Shown here piece after piece: positions 1 through 5,867 of a DNA stretch of 17,189 nt. A program made the translations under genes and the position numbers. The notes beneath the pieces are model-generated. The model made no database searches and was not told the origin of the DNA. It worked only from the letters and a program-made list of their open reading frames with translations. Source of the DNA: an uncultured Collinsella sp. (GTDB taxonomy: Bacteria; Actinomycetota; Coriobacteriia; Coriobacteriales; Coriobacteriaceae); assembly GCA_900553705.1 (NCBI GenBank), contig USEK01000014.1, positions 1 through 17,189 on the forward strand, read 5' to 3'. Numbering within the stretch: the stretch's first letter is position 1; each line of letters opens with the position of its first letter.

Positions 1-282
1 ACCTATGAGTATGCCATGATCGAAGGCGTCAACGATACGAATCCCGAGATGCAGGCGCTCTGCGACTTCTGCGAGGGAACGCTGTGCCACGTTAACCTGA
101 TTCAGCTTAACGACATCGAGGGCAGCCCGCTCAAGCCGTCGCCGATTCATAAGGTTGAGGATCTTCAGCGTCGTCTTGAGTCCCGTGGCATCGAGACCAC
201 GATTCGTAACTCCCGTGGTAACGATATTGACGCCGCTTGTGGACAGCTGAAGCAGCGCTTCAAAGTTCAGAAGAACGCATAG
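1..282 (+). CDS. rlmN: 23S rRNA (adenine-2503-C2)-methyltransferase RlmN, C-terminal fragment
   Basis: This is the 3' end of a gene cut by the left edge; the frame is open from base 1 and ends at TAG 280-282. The roughly 93 visible residues match the C-terminal part of the radical-SAM RlmN/Cfr family: a Y-x-M-I-E-G-V-N-D segment, then CHVNLIQLND followed by GSPLKPSP, and a terminal S-R-G-N-D-I-D-A-A-C-G-Q-L block. In this family the C-terminal Cys of the DIDAACGQL motif is the one methylated during catalysis, and the enzyme methylates C2 of A2503 in 23S rRNA and A37 of some tRNAs. The radical-SAM CxxxCxxC cluster would lie upstream, outside the window. It is the only gene here that reads towards the origin. 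RlmN is preferred over Cfr for a housekeeping context, but the two cannot be separated fully from the tail alone. Confidence 0.9.
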   Translation, partial: TYEYAMIEGVNDTNPEMQALCDFCEGTLCHVNLIQLNDIEGSPLKPSPIHKVEDLQRRLESRGIETTIRNSRGNDIDAACGQLKQRFKVQKNA

Positions 283-300
283 GGGAGTCGCACCCCAATA

Positions 301-316
301 CGTTTCATGTGAAACA
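301..316. promoter_or_regulatory. parS: Degenerate parS-like site (ParB binding)
   Basis: CGTTTCATGTGAAACA matches the parS consensus TGTTTCACGTGAAACA at 14 of 16 positions. It lies between the rlmN stop and its terminator hairpin, about 2.1 kb from the perfect parS cluster. Function is inferred from similarity only. Confidence 0.6.
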
Positions 317-320
317 TCGA

Positions 321-364
321 ACGGTCCCGGTTGCAGGATATGCAACCGGGACCGTTTCATTTAT
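321..364 (+). terminator. Terminator hairpin after rlmN
   Basis: A perfect 15-bp stem (321-335 with 341-355; left arm ACGGTCCCGGTTGCA) has a 5-nt loop and is followed by a modest T-rich stretch, TTTCATTTAT. It lies 38 bases after the rlmN stop. Strong stem but imperfect U-tract. Confidence 0.75.
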
Positions 365-410
365 CGACCTCAATTTTGGACCAACTGCTACCTTTCCCAT
401 TTTTTACGGA

Positions 411-458
411 CAAAATAAGGGGCCCTTGTCTCATGAATCAGACAAGGGCCCCTTAAAA
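411..458 (-). terminator. Terminator of the rsmG-parA-parB operon, probably bidirectional
   Basis: A perfect 15-bp stem (416-430 with 441-455; left arm TAAGGGGCCCTTGTC) has a 10-nt loop. Read on the minus strand it comes after the small ORF downstream of parB and runs into TTATTTTGTCC. It is flanked by A/T on both sides, so it may also stop plus-strand transcription from rlmN. Confidence 0.75.
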
Positions 459-473
459 TATGCAGGGTAATTG

Positions 474-485
474 TTAGGTACCTAA
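474..485. repeat. 12-bp perfect palindrome, copy 1
   Basis: TTAGGTACCTAA is a perfect palindrome that overlaps the stop codon of the small minus-strand ORF ending at 482. The identical 12-mer occurs once more, at 3979-3990. Its role is unknown. Confidence 0.6.
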
Positions 486-736
486 TAGCCTACATTTTCC
501 CATTGGTTGCTAACCCAACCTTGATTAATCTTGGGATTCTTCGTTACCTGAGCAGTACGCATGGCAACATCTTCTGTCATAACATCCATTTTCTTCTTTG
601 AAGTATCGACGATATCTTGCGTGCTACGAAGCAAACGACCCCGAAGTTCATCGTCTGTCGCGATCTTATAGCCAGCAAAGGCACCAGCAGCGACAGTCGT
701 CGCCAATGCAATCGCAGTATAAATCTTATTCCTCAT
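482..736 (-). CDS. Small single-pass membrane protein downstream of parB
   Basis: The product is an 84-residue protein of unrecognised family. Its N-terminus, MRNKIYTAIALATTVAAGAF, looks like a membrane anchor or uncleaved signal (about residues 4-24). A mostly polar, charged region follows, containing DDELRGRLL and a Lys-rich patch (SKKK), and the end is Trp/Tyr-containing. The layout resembles YtxH-like small membrane proteins, but I do not assign it. I chose ATG 734-736 over the upstream in-frame TTG at 752-754 because AAGGGGG sits 5 bases before the ATG. The start overlaps the end of parB by 11 bases, so the gene is probably translationally coupled to parB and is the last gene of the operon before the terminator at 411-458. 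The context permits a role near the ParABS machinery at the membrane, but nothing in the sequence proves it. Confidence 0.7.
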   Translation of the reverse strand: MRNKIYTAIALATTVAAGAFAGYKIATDDELRGRLLRSTQDIVDTSKKKMDVMTEDVAMRTAQVTKNPKINQGWVSNQWENVGY

Positions 737-1631
737 CTTGGCCCCCTTGATCAAACTGAATCATTTCACCAAGAATACGAGAAAGCTCTTCTTCGTCTTT
801 AAACTCAATTTCAATCTTATTCTTTCCACGCGAGCTCTTCACACGCACGTTGGTATTAAATACCTGGCGAAGCACACGGGCAGCCTTTTTAAAAGACTGA
901 GGCGTTGCAGGCCTCGGCGTCTTAGGCGTCTCTCCGGCAGAAAACAATGGAGCAAGATTTTCTGTCGCTCTTACGGAAAGGCCCTCTGCAACAACCTTTT
1001 CTGCAAGTCGAATTCGAGCATCCTCATAGGGAACTGCAAGAATCGCACGTGCATGACCAGCAGTAAGTTTACCCTCAAAAATCATCTGCTGAACTACTTC
1101 AGGGAGATCAAGAAGGCGCAACGAATTTGTAATTGCAGAGCGTGATTTGCTTACTGCCTTCGACAATGCCTCCTGGGTCATACCGCTGGCATCAATGAGC
1201 TGGCGATAGCCCTTAGCCTCTTCGACGGGATTCAGATCAGAACGCTGAAGGTTTTCGATAAGAGCAAGAGCCAGCATCTCTTCATCATTAACATCTTTAA
1301 TGATGACAGGCAGCTCCTCAAGACCAGCAAGCTTTGACGCCTGGTAACGACGCTCACCAGCGATAATCTCATAGCCGTTTCCATGCTTGCGAACCAAGAG
1401 CGGCTGCAAAACGCCATGCTCTTGGATTGACTCGCTCAACTCGCGAAGTTCAGTTTCATTAAAATGAATTCGCGGTTGATTAGGGTTGGGAACGATATCC
1501 TCAATAGGTAGTTTTGTTTCAGATGCGGCATTTGAAGCAGATGTAGCAGAACCACCGGTCTCATACTCAGCCTCTGAGACCAAAGCATTGAGTCCGCGTC
1601 CCAATCCACCACGTTTCTTTGCACTAGGCAC
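726..1631 (-). CDS. parB: Chromosome-partitioning protein ParB (CTP-dependent DNA clamp)
   Basis: The product is a 301-residue ParB/Spo0J. In this family ParB loads at parS, binds CTP, slides on DNA and is moved by ParA. Features seen: the usual basic start KRGGLGRGLNAL (residues 6-17); an N-terminal ParB/Srx-like domain from about residue 41 with the CTP-binding motif GERRYQA (92-98) and the ENLQRSDLNPVEEA motif (126-139); a helix-turn-helix around residues 152-173 for parS binding; a linker rich in Pro/Thr (about 233-247); and a C-terminal dimerisation segment (about 248-293). The start is GTG 1629-1631, preceded by AGAGGTGAT, and overlaps the end of parA by 8 bases, so the two are translationally coupled. 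Length is normal. GC content is lower than in the dnaN-gyrA arm. Confidence 0.97.
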   Translation of the reverse strand: MPSAKKRGGLGRGLNALVSEAEYETGGSATSASNAASETKLPIEDIVPNPNQPRIHFNETELRELSESIQEHGVLQPLLVRKHGNGYEIIAGERRYQASKLAGLEELPVIIKDVNDEEMLALALIENLQRSDLNPVEEAKGYRQLIDASGMTQEALSKAVSKSRSAITNSLRLLDLPEVVQQMIFEGKLTAGHARAILAVPYEDARIRLAEKVVAEGLSVRATENLAPLFSAGETPKTPRPATPQSFKKAARVLRQVFNTNVRVKSSRGKNKIEIEFKDEEELSRILGEMIQFDQGGQDEE

Positions 1632-2424
1632 GCTTGATCACCTCTTTTGCAAGGTTCATATACGCTTTTGCACCCTTGTTTTGAGGTGCATAGGTAATTA
1701 CCGGTTCTCCAAAAGACGGAGCTTCAGAGATTTTAACCGTACGGGGAATCAGTGTCTTAAACGCCTTATCACCAAAATACGATTGAACTTCCTCAACAAC
1801 CTGATTCGACAAAGAAGTACGTGAGTCATACATGGTCATAAGCACGCCATAGGTGTCTAAGCCCTTGTTCAGACGTGATTTGACCATCTTCATTGACTCA
1901 AGCAGCTTCGTAACGCCCTCGAGTGCGTAATACTCACACTGGATTGGAATCAAAACGCTATCTGCTGCGGTCAAGGCATTGATAGTAAGCAGGCCGAGCG
2001 AAGGAGGACAGTCAATGAAAATAAAATCGAACTCGTCCTGAATCGGCTCAAGCAAATCTTTGAGGCGGGTTTCACGAGCAATTGCGCTTACGAGCTCAAT
2101 TTCGGCACCTGCAAGCTGAATCGTAGCTGGAATTACGAATACCTTTTTGCAATTTGTATCAAGAATAAGCGATTCTGCCGGCACATCATTCAACAATGCA
2201 TCATAGATGCAGTGATCAAGGTCTTCTTTTTCAATTCCAAATCCACTGGTGCTGTTTCCCTGCGGATCAAAATCGACAATCAGTGTCTTACGACCCTGCT
2301 CACCCAGTGCTGCTGCAAGGTTTACAGCCGTCGTTGACTTACCGACGCCGCCTTTTTGATTGATGATTGCAATGATACGCGTGTCTTTTGCGCTCTTAGA
2401 ACGCTTAACGTCGCGAAATCCCAC
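1624..2424 (-). CDS. parA: Chromosome-partitioning ATPase ParA (Soj)
   Basis: The product is a 266-residue ParA/Soj of the MinD/Mrp deviant-Walker ATPase family. ATP-bound ParA dimers coat the nucleoid and are released by ParB, which drives origin segregation; in Bacillus, Soj also regulates DnaA. Features seen: deviant Walker A KGGVGKST (residues 24-31, with the signature Lys), the FDPQGN motif (52-57), and Walker B FIFIDCPPS (134-142). An N-terminal extension of about 16 basic residues precedes the first strand. The start is GTG 2422-2424 with AGGAGG just upstream. The gene follows rsmG across a 134-bp gap that holds three perfect parS sites. I saw no convincing sigma-70 promoter in that gap, so read-through from rsmG, or a promoter overlapping parS, are both possible. 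Confidence 0.97.
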   Translation of the reverse strand: MGFRDVKRSKSAKDTRIIAIINQKGGVGKSTTAVNLAAALGEQGRKTLIVDFDPQGNSTSGFGIEKEDLDHCIYDALLNDVPAESLILDTNCKKVFVIPATIQLAGAEIELVSAIARETRLKDLLEPIQDEFDFIFIDCPPSLGLLTINALTAADSVLIPIQCEYYALEGVTKLLESMKMVKSRLNKGLDTYGVLMTMYDSRTSLSNQVVEEVQSYFGDKAFKTLIPRTVKISEAPSFGEPVITYAPQNKGAKAYMNLAKEVIKRA

Positions 2425-2463
2425 GGTCCCTCCTGGTGTGTATTAAAGCTGTCAAACGGAGGA

Positions 2464-2479
2464 TGTTTCACGTGAAACA
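2464..2479. promoter_or_regulatory. parS: parS site 1 (perfect)
   Basis: TGTTTCACGTGAAACA matches the parS consensus at all 16 positions, with an extra A/T flanking pair. It is the closest of the three to the parA start, at 40 bases. Confidence 0.95.
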
Positions 2480-2502
2480 TTCCGATTCGATATCAACCGC
2501 CA

Positions 2503-2518
2503 TGTTTCACGTGAAACA
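2503..2518. promoter_or_regulatory. parS: parS site 2 (perfect)
   Basis: TGTTTCACGTGAAACA, 16 of 16. It begins exactly 39 bp after site 1. Confidence 0.95.
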
Positions 2519-2541
2519 CTGCAAGTTGTTAGTATCCATTA

Positions 2542-2557
2542 TGTTTCACGTGAAACA
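2542..2557. promoter_or_regulatory. parS: parS site 3 (perfect)
   Basis: TGTTTCACGTGAAACA, 16 of 16. It begins exactly 39 bp after site 2 and ends just before the rsmG stop codon at 2559. Confidence 0.95.
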
Positions 2558-2558
2558 T

Positions 2559-3296
2559 CTAGGCAAGCGGATTCTTCTTTGCCATGCCATTTGCACGAGG
2601 CAATGAAACGGATGCTGGATGACTCTTCTTAAGAACAATGAACTCCCTGTGGCCCAAGCCCTCAGGCAAATCGATTGCGTCATTCAGAAGCAAAGTGAAG
2701 CCGCAAATCTTAGCTGTTGACATGCCGGAAGCAAGCTCCTCATCCGAAGGATTACCCTTGGTGATAACAAATAGACCTCCATCCTTGAGGAACGGAGCCG
2801 CATACTCAACAAGAATCGGTAGAGGGGCCAGTGCGCGGGCGGTTACGACAGAGAACTGCTTCTTATGGCTTCGAGCATATTCTTCAAGACGATCATGAAC
2901 GGCATGAGCATGTTTCAATCCAAGAGCATGGACAAAAGAATTGACAGCATCAACCTTCTTGCCAACAGAGTCAATATAAGTAGCTTTACGATGCGTGGTT
3001 ATGGTTAAAGGAATACCGGGGAAGCCCGCACCTGTTCCCATATCGAGCAAAGCTCCCTCAGGAGCCTTATTGATATAAGGGAGCAAAACAAGAGAGTCGA
3101 GGATATGTAGTACCGCAGCATCTTCTATGTTAAGAATACGGGTGAGATTGGTTGTCTTATTTGTTTCCAGAACCAAATCCAAATGCTGAATACATTTCCT
3201 CAGCTCAACATCAGTTACGCTCAAGGAATACTCTTTGCAATAGGAAGTTAGACGACTCAACATCTCGTCAGCCTGCTGATCAGTAAGTACTAACAA
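2559..3296 (-). CDS. rsmG: 16S rRNA (guanine-527-N7)-methyltransferase RsmG (GidB)
   Basis: With the chosen start the product is 245 residues, the usual RsmG length. RsmG uses S-adenosylmethionine to methylate N7 of G527 in 16S rRNA; its loss gives low-level streptomycin resistance. Features seen: NLTRI (residues 50-54), HILDSL (64-69), the SAM-binding glycine loop DMGTGAGFPGIPL (85-97), and a downstream ARAL motif. The frame is open further up to 3407, but that extension crosses the jag terminator hairpin and the end of jag. The TTG at 3294-3296 has AAAGGAG 6 bases upstream and gives the family N-terminus, so I place the start there. The three parS sites follow its stop codon. It is the first gene of the lower-GC block; its promoter must lie in about 3297-3342 but is not obvious. 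Confidence 0.93.
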   Translation of the reverse strand: MLVLTDQQADEMLSRLTSYCKEYSLSVTDVELRKCIQHLDLVLETNKTTNLTRILNIEDAAVLHILDSLVLLPYINKAPEGALLDMGTGAGFPGIPLTITTHRKATYIDSVGKKVDAVNSFVHALGLKHAHAVHDRLEEYARSHKKQFSVVTARALAPLPILVEYAAPFLKDGGLFVITKGNPSDEELASGMSTAKICGFTLLLNDAIDLPEGLGHREFIVLKKSHPASVSLPRANGMAKKNPLA

Positions 3297-3342
3297 CGAA
3301 AGCTCCTTTCTGACAAAAATCAGTGTATCGAGAACTTTTGAC

Positions 3343-3376
3343 AAAAAAAGGGGACGTGGAAACCACGTCCCCTTAA
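3343..3376 (-). terminator. Rho-independent terminator after jag
   Basis: On the minus strand a 12-bp stem (3363-3374 with 3348-3359; core GGGGACGTGG) with a 3-nt loop is followed by a run of seven T (3343-3349). It ends the rpmH-jag operon and isolates it from rsmG. Confidence 0.92.
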
Positions 3377-3393
3377 GCATAAGCTCGAGTAGA

Positions 3394-3963
3394 TTATCGA
3401 GCAACAATCACCACATGGCGATCGGGGTCAGAACCCTCAGAATGAGTATCGACGGCGTCATTGCCACGAAGTGCAATGTGAACCAGTCGGCGCTCGTAGG
3501 CATTCATGGGCGGAAGCGAAACACTCTTATGAGTGCGGATGGCACGCTCGGCAGCAGACTGAGCCATGGAGGCAACCTTGTCCTGACGGCGGCTCTTGTA
3601 TCCCTCGACGTCCACTACAACCGGATATCTAAAGCCGAGCTTGCGGCTCACCAGCAATGAGAACATAACCTGAAGGGCATCAAGGGTGCGACCATGACGG
3701 CCAATGAGAACAGCAAGGTCGGGAGCCGTTACATCCAGAATCAGCTCACCCTCGTCGCCCTCATACTCATCGATAGGAGAGTTGGCGGCATCGAAGTGCG
3801 AAAGGATGGAACGCAGGATGGAAATCGCGACATCGGCAATGGTGTCGAGCTCCTCGTCGGTCAGCTCTTCACCGGCCTTGTAGCGCTGTGCAATCTCGGG
3901 ATAATCGCCCGCGACCTGCGGGGCAACCTCCTCAAGCATATCCTCGATGATCTCTTCAGACAT
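3394..3963 (-). CDS. khpB: RNA-binding protein Jag/KhpB (KH and R3H domains)
   Basis: The product is a 189-residue Jag/KhpB/EloR-type RNA-binding protein. In Firmicutes this family works with KhpA in post-transcriptional control linked to cell elongation and division. Features seen: an acidic N-terminal helical region (residues 1-60), a KH domain with the GxxG-type loop LIGRHGRTL (86-94), and an R3H-like C-terminus containing PPMNAYERRLVHIAL (151-165) and a terminal HVVIVAR. The longer N-terminal Jag_N domain of many Firmicutes homologues seems to be missing. I chose ATG 3961-3963 with GGAG 6 bases upstream rather than the TTG at 3973-3975. It sits directly downstream of yidC, a conserved pairing near the origin, and is followed by a strong terminator. 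Confidence 0.93.
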   Translation of the reverse strand: MSEEIIEDMLEEVAPQVAGDYPEIAQRYKAGEELTDEELDTIADVAISILRSILSHFDAANSPIDEYEGDEGELILDVTAPDLAVLIGRHGRTLDALQVMFSLLVSRKLGFRYPVVVDVEGYKSRRQDKVASMAQSAAERAIRTHKSVSLPPMNAYERRLVHIALRGNDAVDTHSEGSDPDRHVVIVAR

Positions 3964-3978
3964 AACGTACTCCAAAAG

Positions 3979-3990
3979 TTAGGTACCTAA
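3979..3990. repeat. 12-bp perfect palindrome, copy 2
   Basis: TTAGGTACCTAA is identical to the copy at 474-485. It lies in the 44-bp yidC-jag gap, 15 bases upstream of the jag start codon. Confidence 0.6.
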
Positions 3991-4007
3991 ATAAGATTGA
4001 TATCCCG

Positions 4008-4778
4008 CTACTTCTTCTTGTGCGGGCGCGGCTTCTTCTCGCGACGAGTGACCTCAACCTGCAGCGGCGCGTTCTTAAGGCGCTCCTCCTCATCGGCCTT
4101 CGCCTTGTCGATGACCTTCTGCGTCACAAAAATCTGCTGGATAACCTGCCAAGCAGACGAGACGTCGTAGTACAGCAGAACACCAACGGGAAGGCTCCAG
4201 CCCATCCAAAGCATCATGACCGTCATGACAACGGCCATCATACGCATGCTCTGAGCCTGCTGGCCGGTCTGGTTGCGCGACATATAGAGTTGCGGAATCA
4301 GGGTCAGGACAGCGAACAGGATCAGGCAGACCAGCGCAGGCAGCGCGACCATAAAGCCATCGGCAAAGGAGGCACTCGGCGTGGTGGTCAGGTCGGGCAG
4401 AATATTAAAGAACGAGAACGTGCCGTCGTTAAAGTAGTCCGGCAGGTTACGCAGCAGCGTAAATAGGGCGAACAGGACAGGCATCTGAATCAACAGCGGC
4501 AGACAACCAGCCATCGGGTTGAACTTGTTCTCGCTGTAGAACTTCTGCATTTCCTCGGCCTGACGCTGGGGATCGTCGGCATAGCGTTCCTGGATCTCGA
4601 GCATCTTGGGCTGCAGCACCTGCATGCGTGCCGTCGACTTAGTCGACTTGAGCATAAGCGGCGTCAGCAGCAGACGGATGATGACCACCAGGATGATGAT
4701 GGACAGGCCCCAGTCGACCGCAAAGGTCTGGATGAGCTTGAGCAGCTCGAAAAGGATGTTAACGATCCAATCCCACAT
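4008..4778 (-). CDS. yidC: Membrane protein insertase YidC/OxaI family
   Basis: The product is 256 residues, the short Gram-positive-type insertase that inserts and folds membrane proteins with or without SecYEG. Features seen: a first hydrophobic segment (about residues 24-43, IIILVVIIRLLLTPL) with the conserved groove Arg at about 35; a cytoplasmic hairpin rich in charged residues (about 45-85); the family block NPMAGCLPLLIQMP (87-100); later hydrophobic segments; and a strongly basic C-terminal tail (EKKPRPHKKK) typical of ribosome-binding tails. No cleavable signal peptide or lipobox Cys is visible, unlike many Firmicutes homologues. The start is ATG 4776-4778 with GGAGGA 8 bases upstream. 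It follows yidD and precedes jag in one operon. Confidence 0.96.
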   Translation of the reverse strand: MWDWIVNILFELLKLIQTFAVDWGLSIIILVVIIRLLLTPLMLKSTKSTARMQVLQPKMLEIQERYADDPQRQAEEMQKFYSENKFNPMAGCLPLLIQMPVLFALFTLLRNLPDYFNDGTFSFFNILPDLTTTPSASFADGFMVALPALVCLILFAVLTLIPQLYMSRNQTGQQAQSMRMMAVVMTVMMLWMGWSLPVGVLLYYDVSSAWQVIQQIFVTQKVIDKAKADEEERLKNAPLQVEVTRREKKPRPHKKK

Positions 4779-4807
4779 GTAAGTTTTCCTCCGATAGCGA
4801 GTGCCCG

Positions 4808-5032
4808 CTAGGGCACAGGGTCATAACCGCCGACGTGCAGGGGATTGCAGCGAGCGATGCGCCTCACGGCAAGCCAGCAGCCTCTCAAAACACCGTACTT
4901 CTCAATCGCCTGGACGGCGTATTGCGAGCACGTTGGGTAATAAATGCAGGCGTCAGGCAATAAGGGCGAAATAACCTGTTGATATATGCGAATAGGAGCG
5001 ATGGCAACACGTCGCAAAACGTGATTGCTCAT
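4808..5032 (-). CDS. yidD: Membrane protein insertion efficiency factor YidD
   Basis: The product is a 74-residue YidD (DUF37), a small membrane-associated protein that helps YidC-dependent insertion. The family block is complete: YQQVISPLLPDACIYYPTCS with the Cys pair, then YAVQAIEKYG, a further Cys in RGCW, and the ending RCNPLHVGGYDPVP. The ATG overlaps the rnpA stop by four bases (ATGA), and GGGGAGGAG lies just upstream, so translation is coupled to rnpA. It stands 29 bases before yidC. Confidence 0.96.
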   Translation of the reverse strand: MSNHVLRRVAIAPIRIYQQVISPLLPDACIYYPTCSQYAVQAIEKYGVLRGCWLAVRRIARCNPLHVGGYDPVP

Positions 5033-5367
5033 CGCTCCTCCCCGGCAACGCCGGCGCGCTTCATAAGCGAACGCAACGCCTTGTCCATCTCCTGCGGCGA
5101 GGAAACCCTCGTCTTGGGAGTTGCAAACAAGATGATGTCATAACCCGCAACGGGAAATCCGCAGCTGCGGGCGGTCTCGCGCATCACACGCTTAGAACGG
5201 TTGCGCACGACAGCACAACCGAGCCGTTTAGCACCAACGAAGGCGACCCTTCCGGAGTCGCCTTCGCCAACCGATTCACATATGGTCATTCGAATCAGAG
5301 GGTGATTGAAACGACGCCCCTGACTGAACACATGCTCGAAATCTTGCCGAGACTTAATAGTCTTCAT
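5029..5367 (-). CDS. rnpA: Ribonuclease P protein component RnpA
   Basis: The product is 112 residues, the usual size for the protein subunit that joins the catalytic RNA in 5' maturation of tRNAs. Features seen: the start MKTIKSRQDFEHVF, the typical G-R-R-F region (residues 17-20) and the signature RNRSKRVMRE (55-64), which holds the conserved RNA-binding Arg/Lys residues. The start is ATG 5365-5367, 20 bases after the rpmH stop. No clear Shine-Dalgarno sequence precedes it (the upstream bases are ACACACATCTCGC), so translation may depend on coupling to the highly expressed rpmH. The last four bases overlap yidD. Confidence 0.95.
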   Translation of the reverse strand: MKTIKSRQDFEHVFSQGRRFNHPLIRMTICESVGEGDSGRVAFVGAKRLGCAVVRNRSKRVMRETARSCGFPVAGYDIILFATPKTRVSSPQEMDKALRSLMKRAGVAGEER

Positions 5368-5387
5368 GCGAGATGTGTGTATCGCTG

Positions 5388-5522
5388 CTAGACAGTGAGA
5401 CGCTTGCGGCCCTTGGCGCGACGACGGGCGAGCACGGCACGACCACCCTTAGTGGCCATACGGGCACGGAAGCCATGGGTCTTGGCACGCTTACGCTTAT
5501 TAGGCTGATACGTACGCTTCAT
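5388..5522 (-). CDS. rpmH: 50S ribosomal protein L34
   Basis: The product is the 44-residue L34: start MKRTYQPNKRKRAKTHGF, middle RARMATKGGRAVLARRRAKG, end RKRLTV. All family landmarks are present. The frame is open 20 codons further upstream, but ATG 5520-5522 has AGGAGGAA six bases before it and gives the canonical N-terminus. It is the first gene of the rpmH-rnpA-yidD-yidC-jag operon and faces away from the origin. The promoter at 5595-5624 and a leader hairpin at 5551-5568 precede it. Confidence 0.98.
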   Translation of the reverse strand: MKRTYQPNKRKRAKTHGFRARMATKGGRAVLARRRAKGRKRLTV

Positions 5523-5550
5523 CTTAAGTTCCTCCTGCTGCATTTCGAGT

Positions 5551-5568
5551 GTCCGCGGGGGCGCGGAC
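5551..5568 (-). promoter_or_regulatory. GC-rich hairpin in the rpmH leader
   Basis: A perfect 7-bp stem (GTCCGCG 5551-5557 with CGCGGAC 5562-5568) closes on a 4-nt loop (CCCC in the RNA). It lies in the predicted untranslated leader, about 15 bases before the rpmH Shine-Dalgarno. It has no U-tract, so it is more likely a leader structure than a terminator. Confidence 0.5.
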
Positions 5569-5582
5569 GCAGATATAGACAC

Positions 5583-5867
5583 GTGAGCTTGAAGATTGTA
5601 GGGAAATCAATGTTCAAATGTCAAGAAATCAAAGGTAAAAGGTTATGCAGTTCACACGGTTCCCCCATAAGCCGAGCTCGATTTAGCGGTGCATGGCAAC
5701 TTTTCACGATATTTCATCGAGTTTTCAACAGGTCATGTTGGCAATGTTGAGAACTTTTCGTCCATTTTCCAAAGTTTTCAACAGGTTTTGAAAAGTTGTC
5801 GAAAGATGAGAAACATTGCACGGTGAGCTACTATTTGTTCGAAACCTTTTGAAAGATTGCGAGCGGC
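5583..5867. other. oriC: Origin subregion 1 (rpmH/ATPase-gene intergenic region) with DnaA-box-like sites
   Basis: The 345-bp gap from 5523 to 5867 has no gene. Its left part holds the rpmH promoter and leader. Its right part holds a cluster of DnaA-box-like 9-mers: TTTTCAACA at 5722-5730 (+) and 5775-5783 (+), TTCTCAACA at 5745-5753 (-), and CTTTCGACA at 5797-5805 (-). Weaker 7-of-9 sites lie at 5736-5744 and 5836-5844. These differ from the E. coli box TTATCCACA mainly at positions 3 and 6. The gap between rpmH and dnaA is the standard place for oriC boxes. I saw no clear AT-rich unwinding tract here; the better candidate is next to dnaN. Confidence 0.75.
5595..5624 (-). promoter_or_regulatory. 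Sigma-70-type promoter of the rpmH operon
   Basis: On the minus strand TTGACA (5619-5624, perfect -35) is separated by 18 bases from TACAAT (5595-5600, five of six for -10). The transcript would start near 5588, leaving a leader of about 65 bases before rpmH. Confidence 0.75.

Noticed and set aside
237..470. A 77-codon plus-strand frame after rlmN
   Set aside because: It runs through the end of rlmN, a parS-like site and two hairpins, so the sequence is explained by regulatory elements.
3297..3407. N-terminal extension of rsmG
   Set aside because: It would cross the jag terminator and the end of jag. The TTG at 3294-3296 has a good ribosome-binding site and gives the family length.
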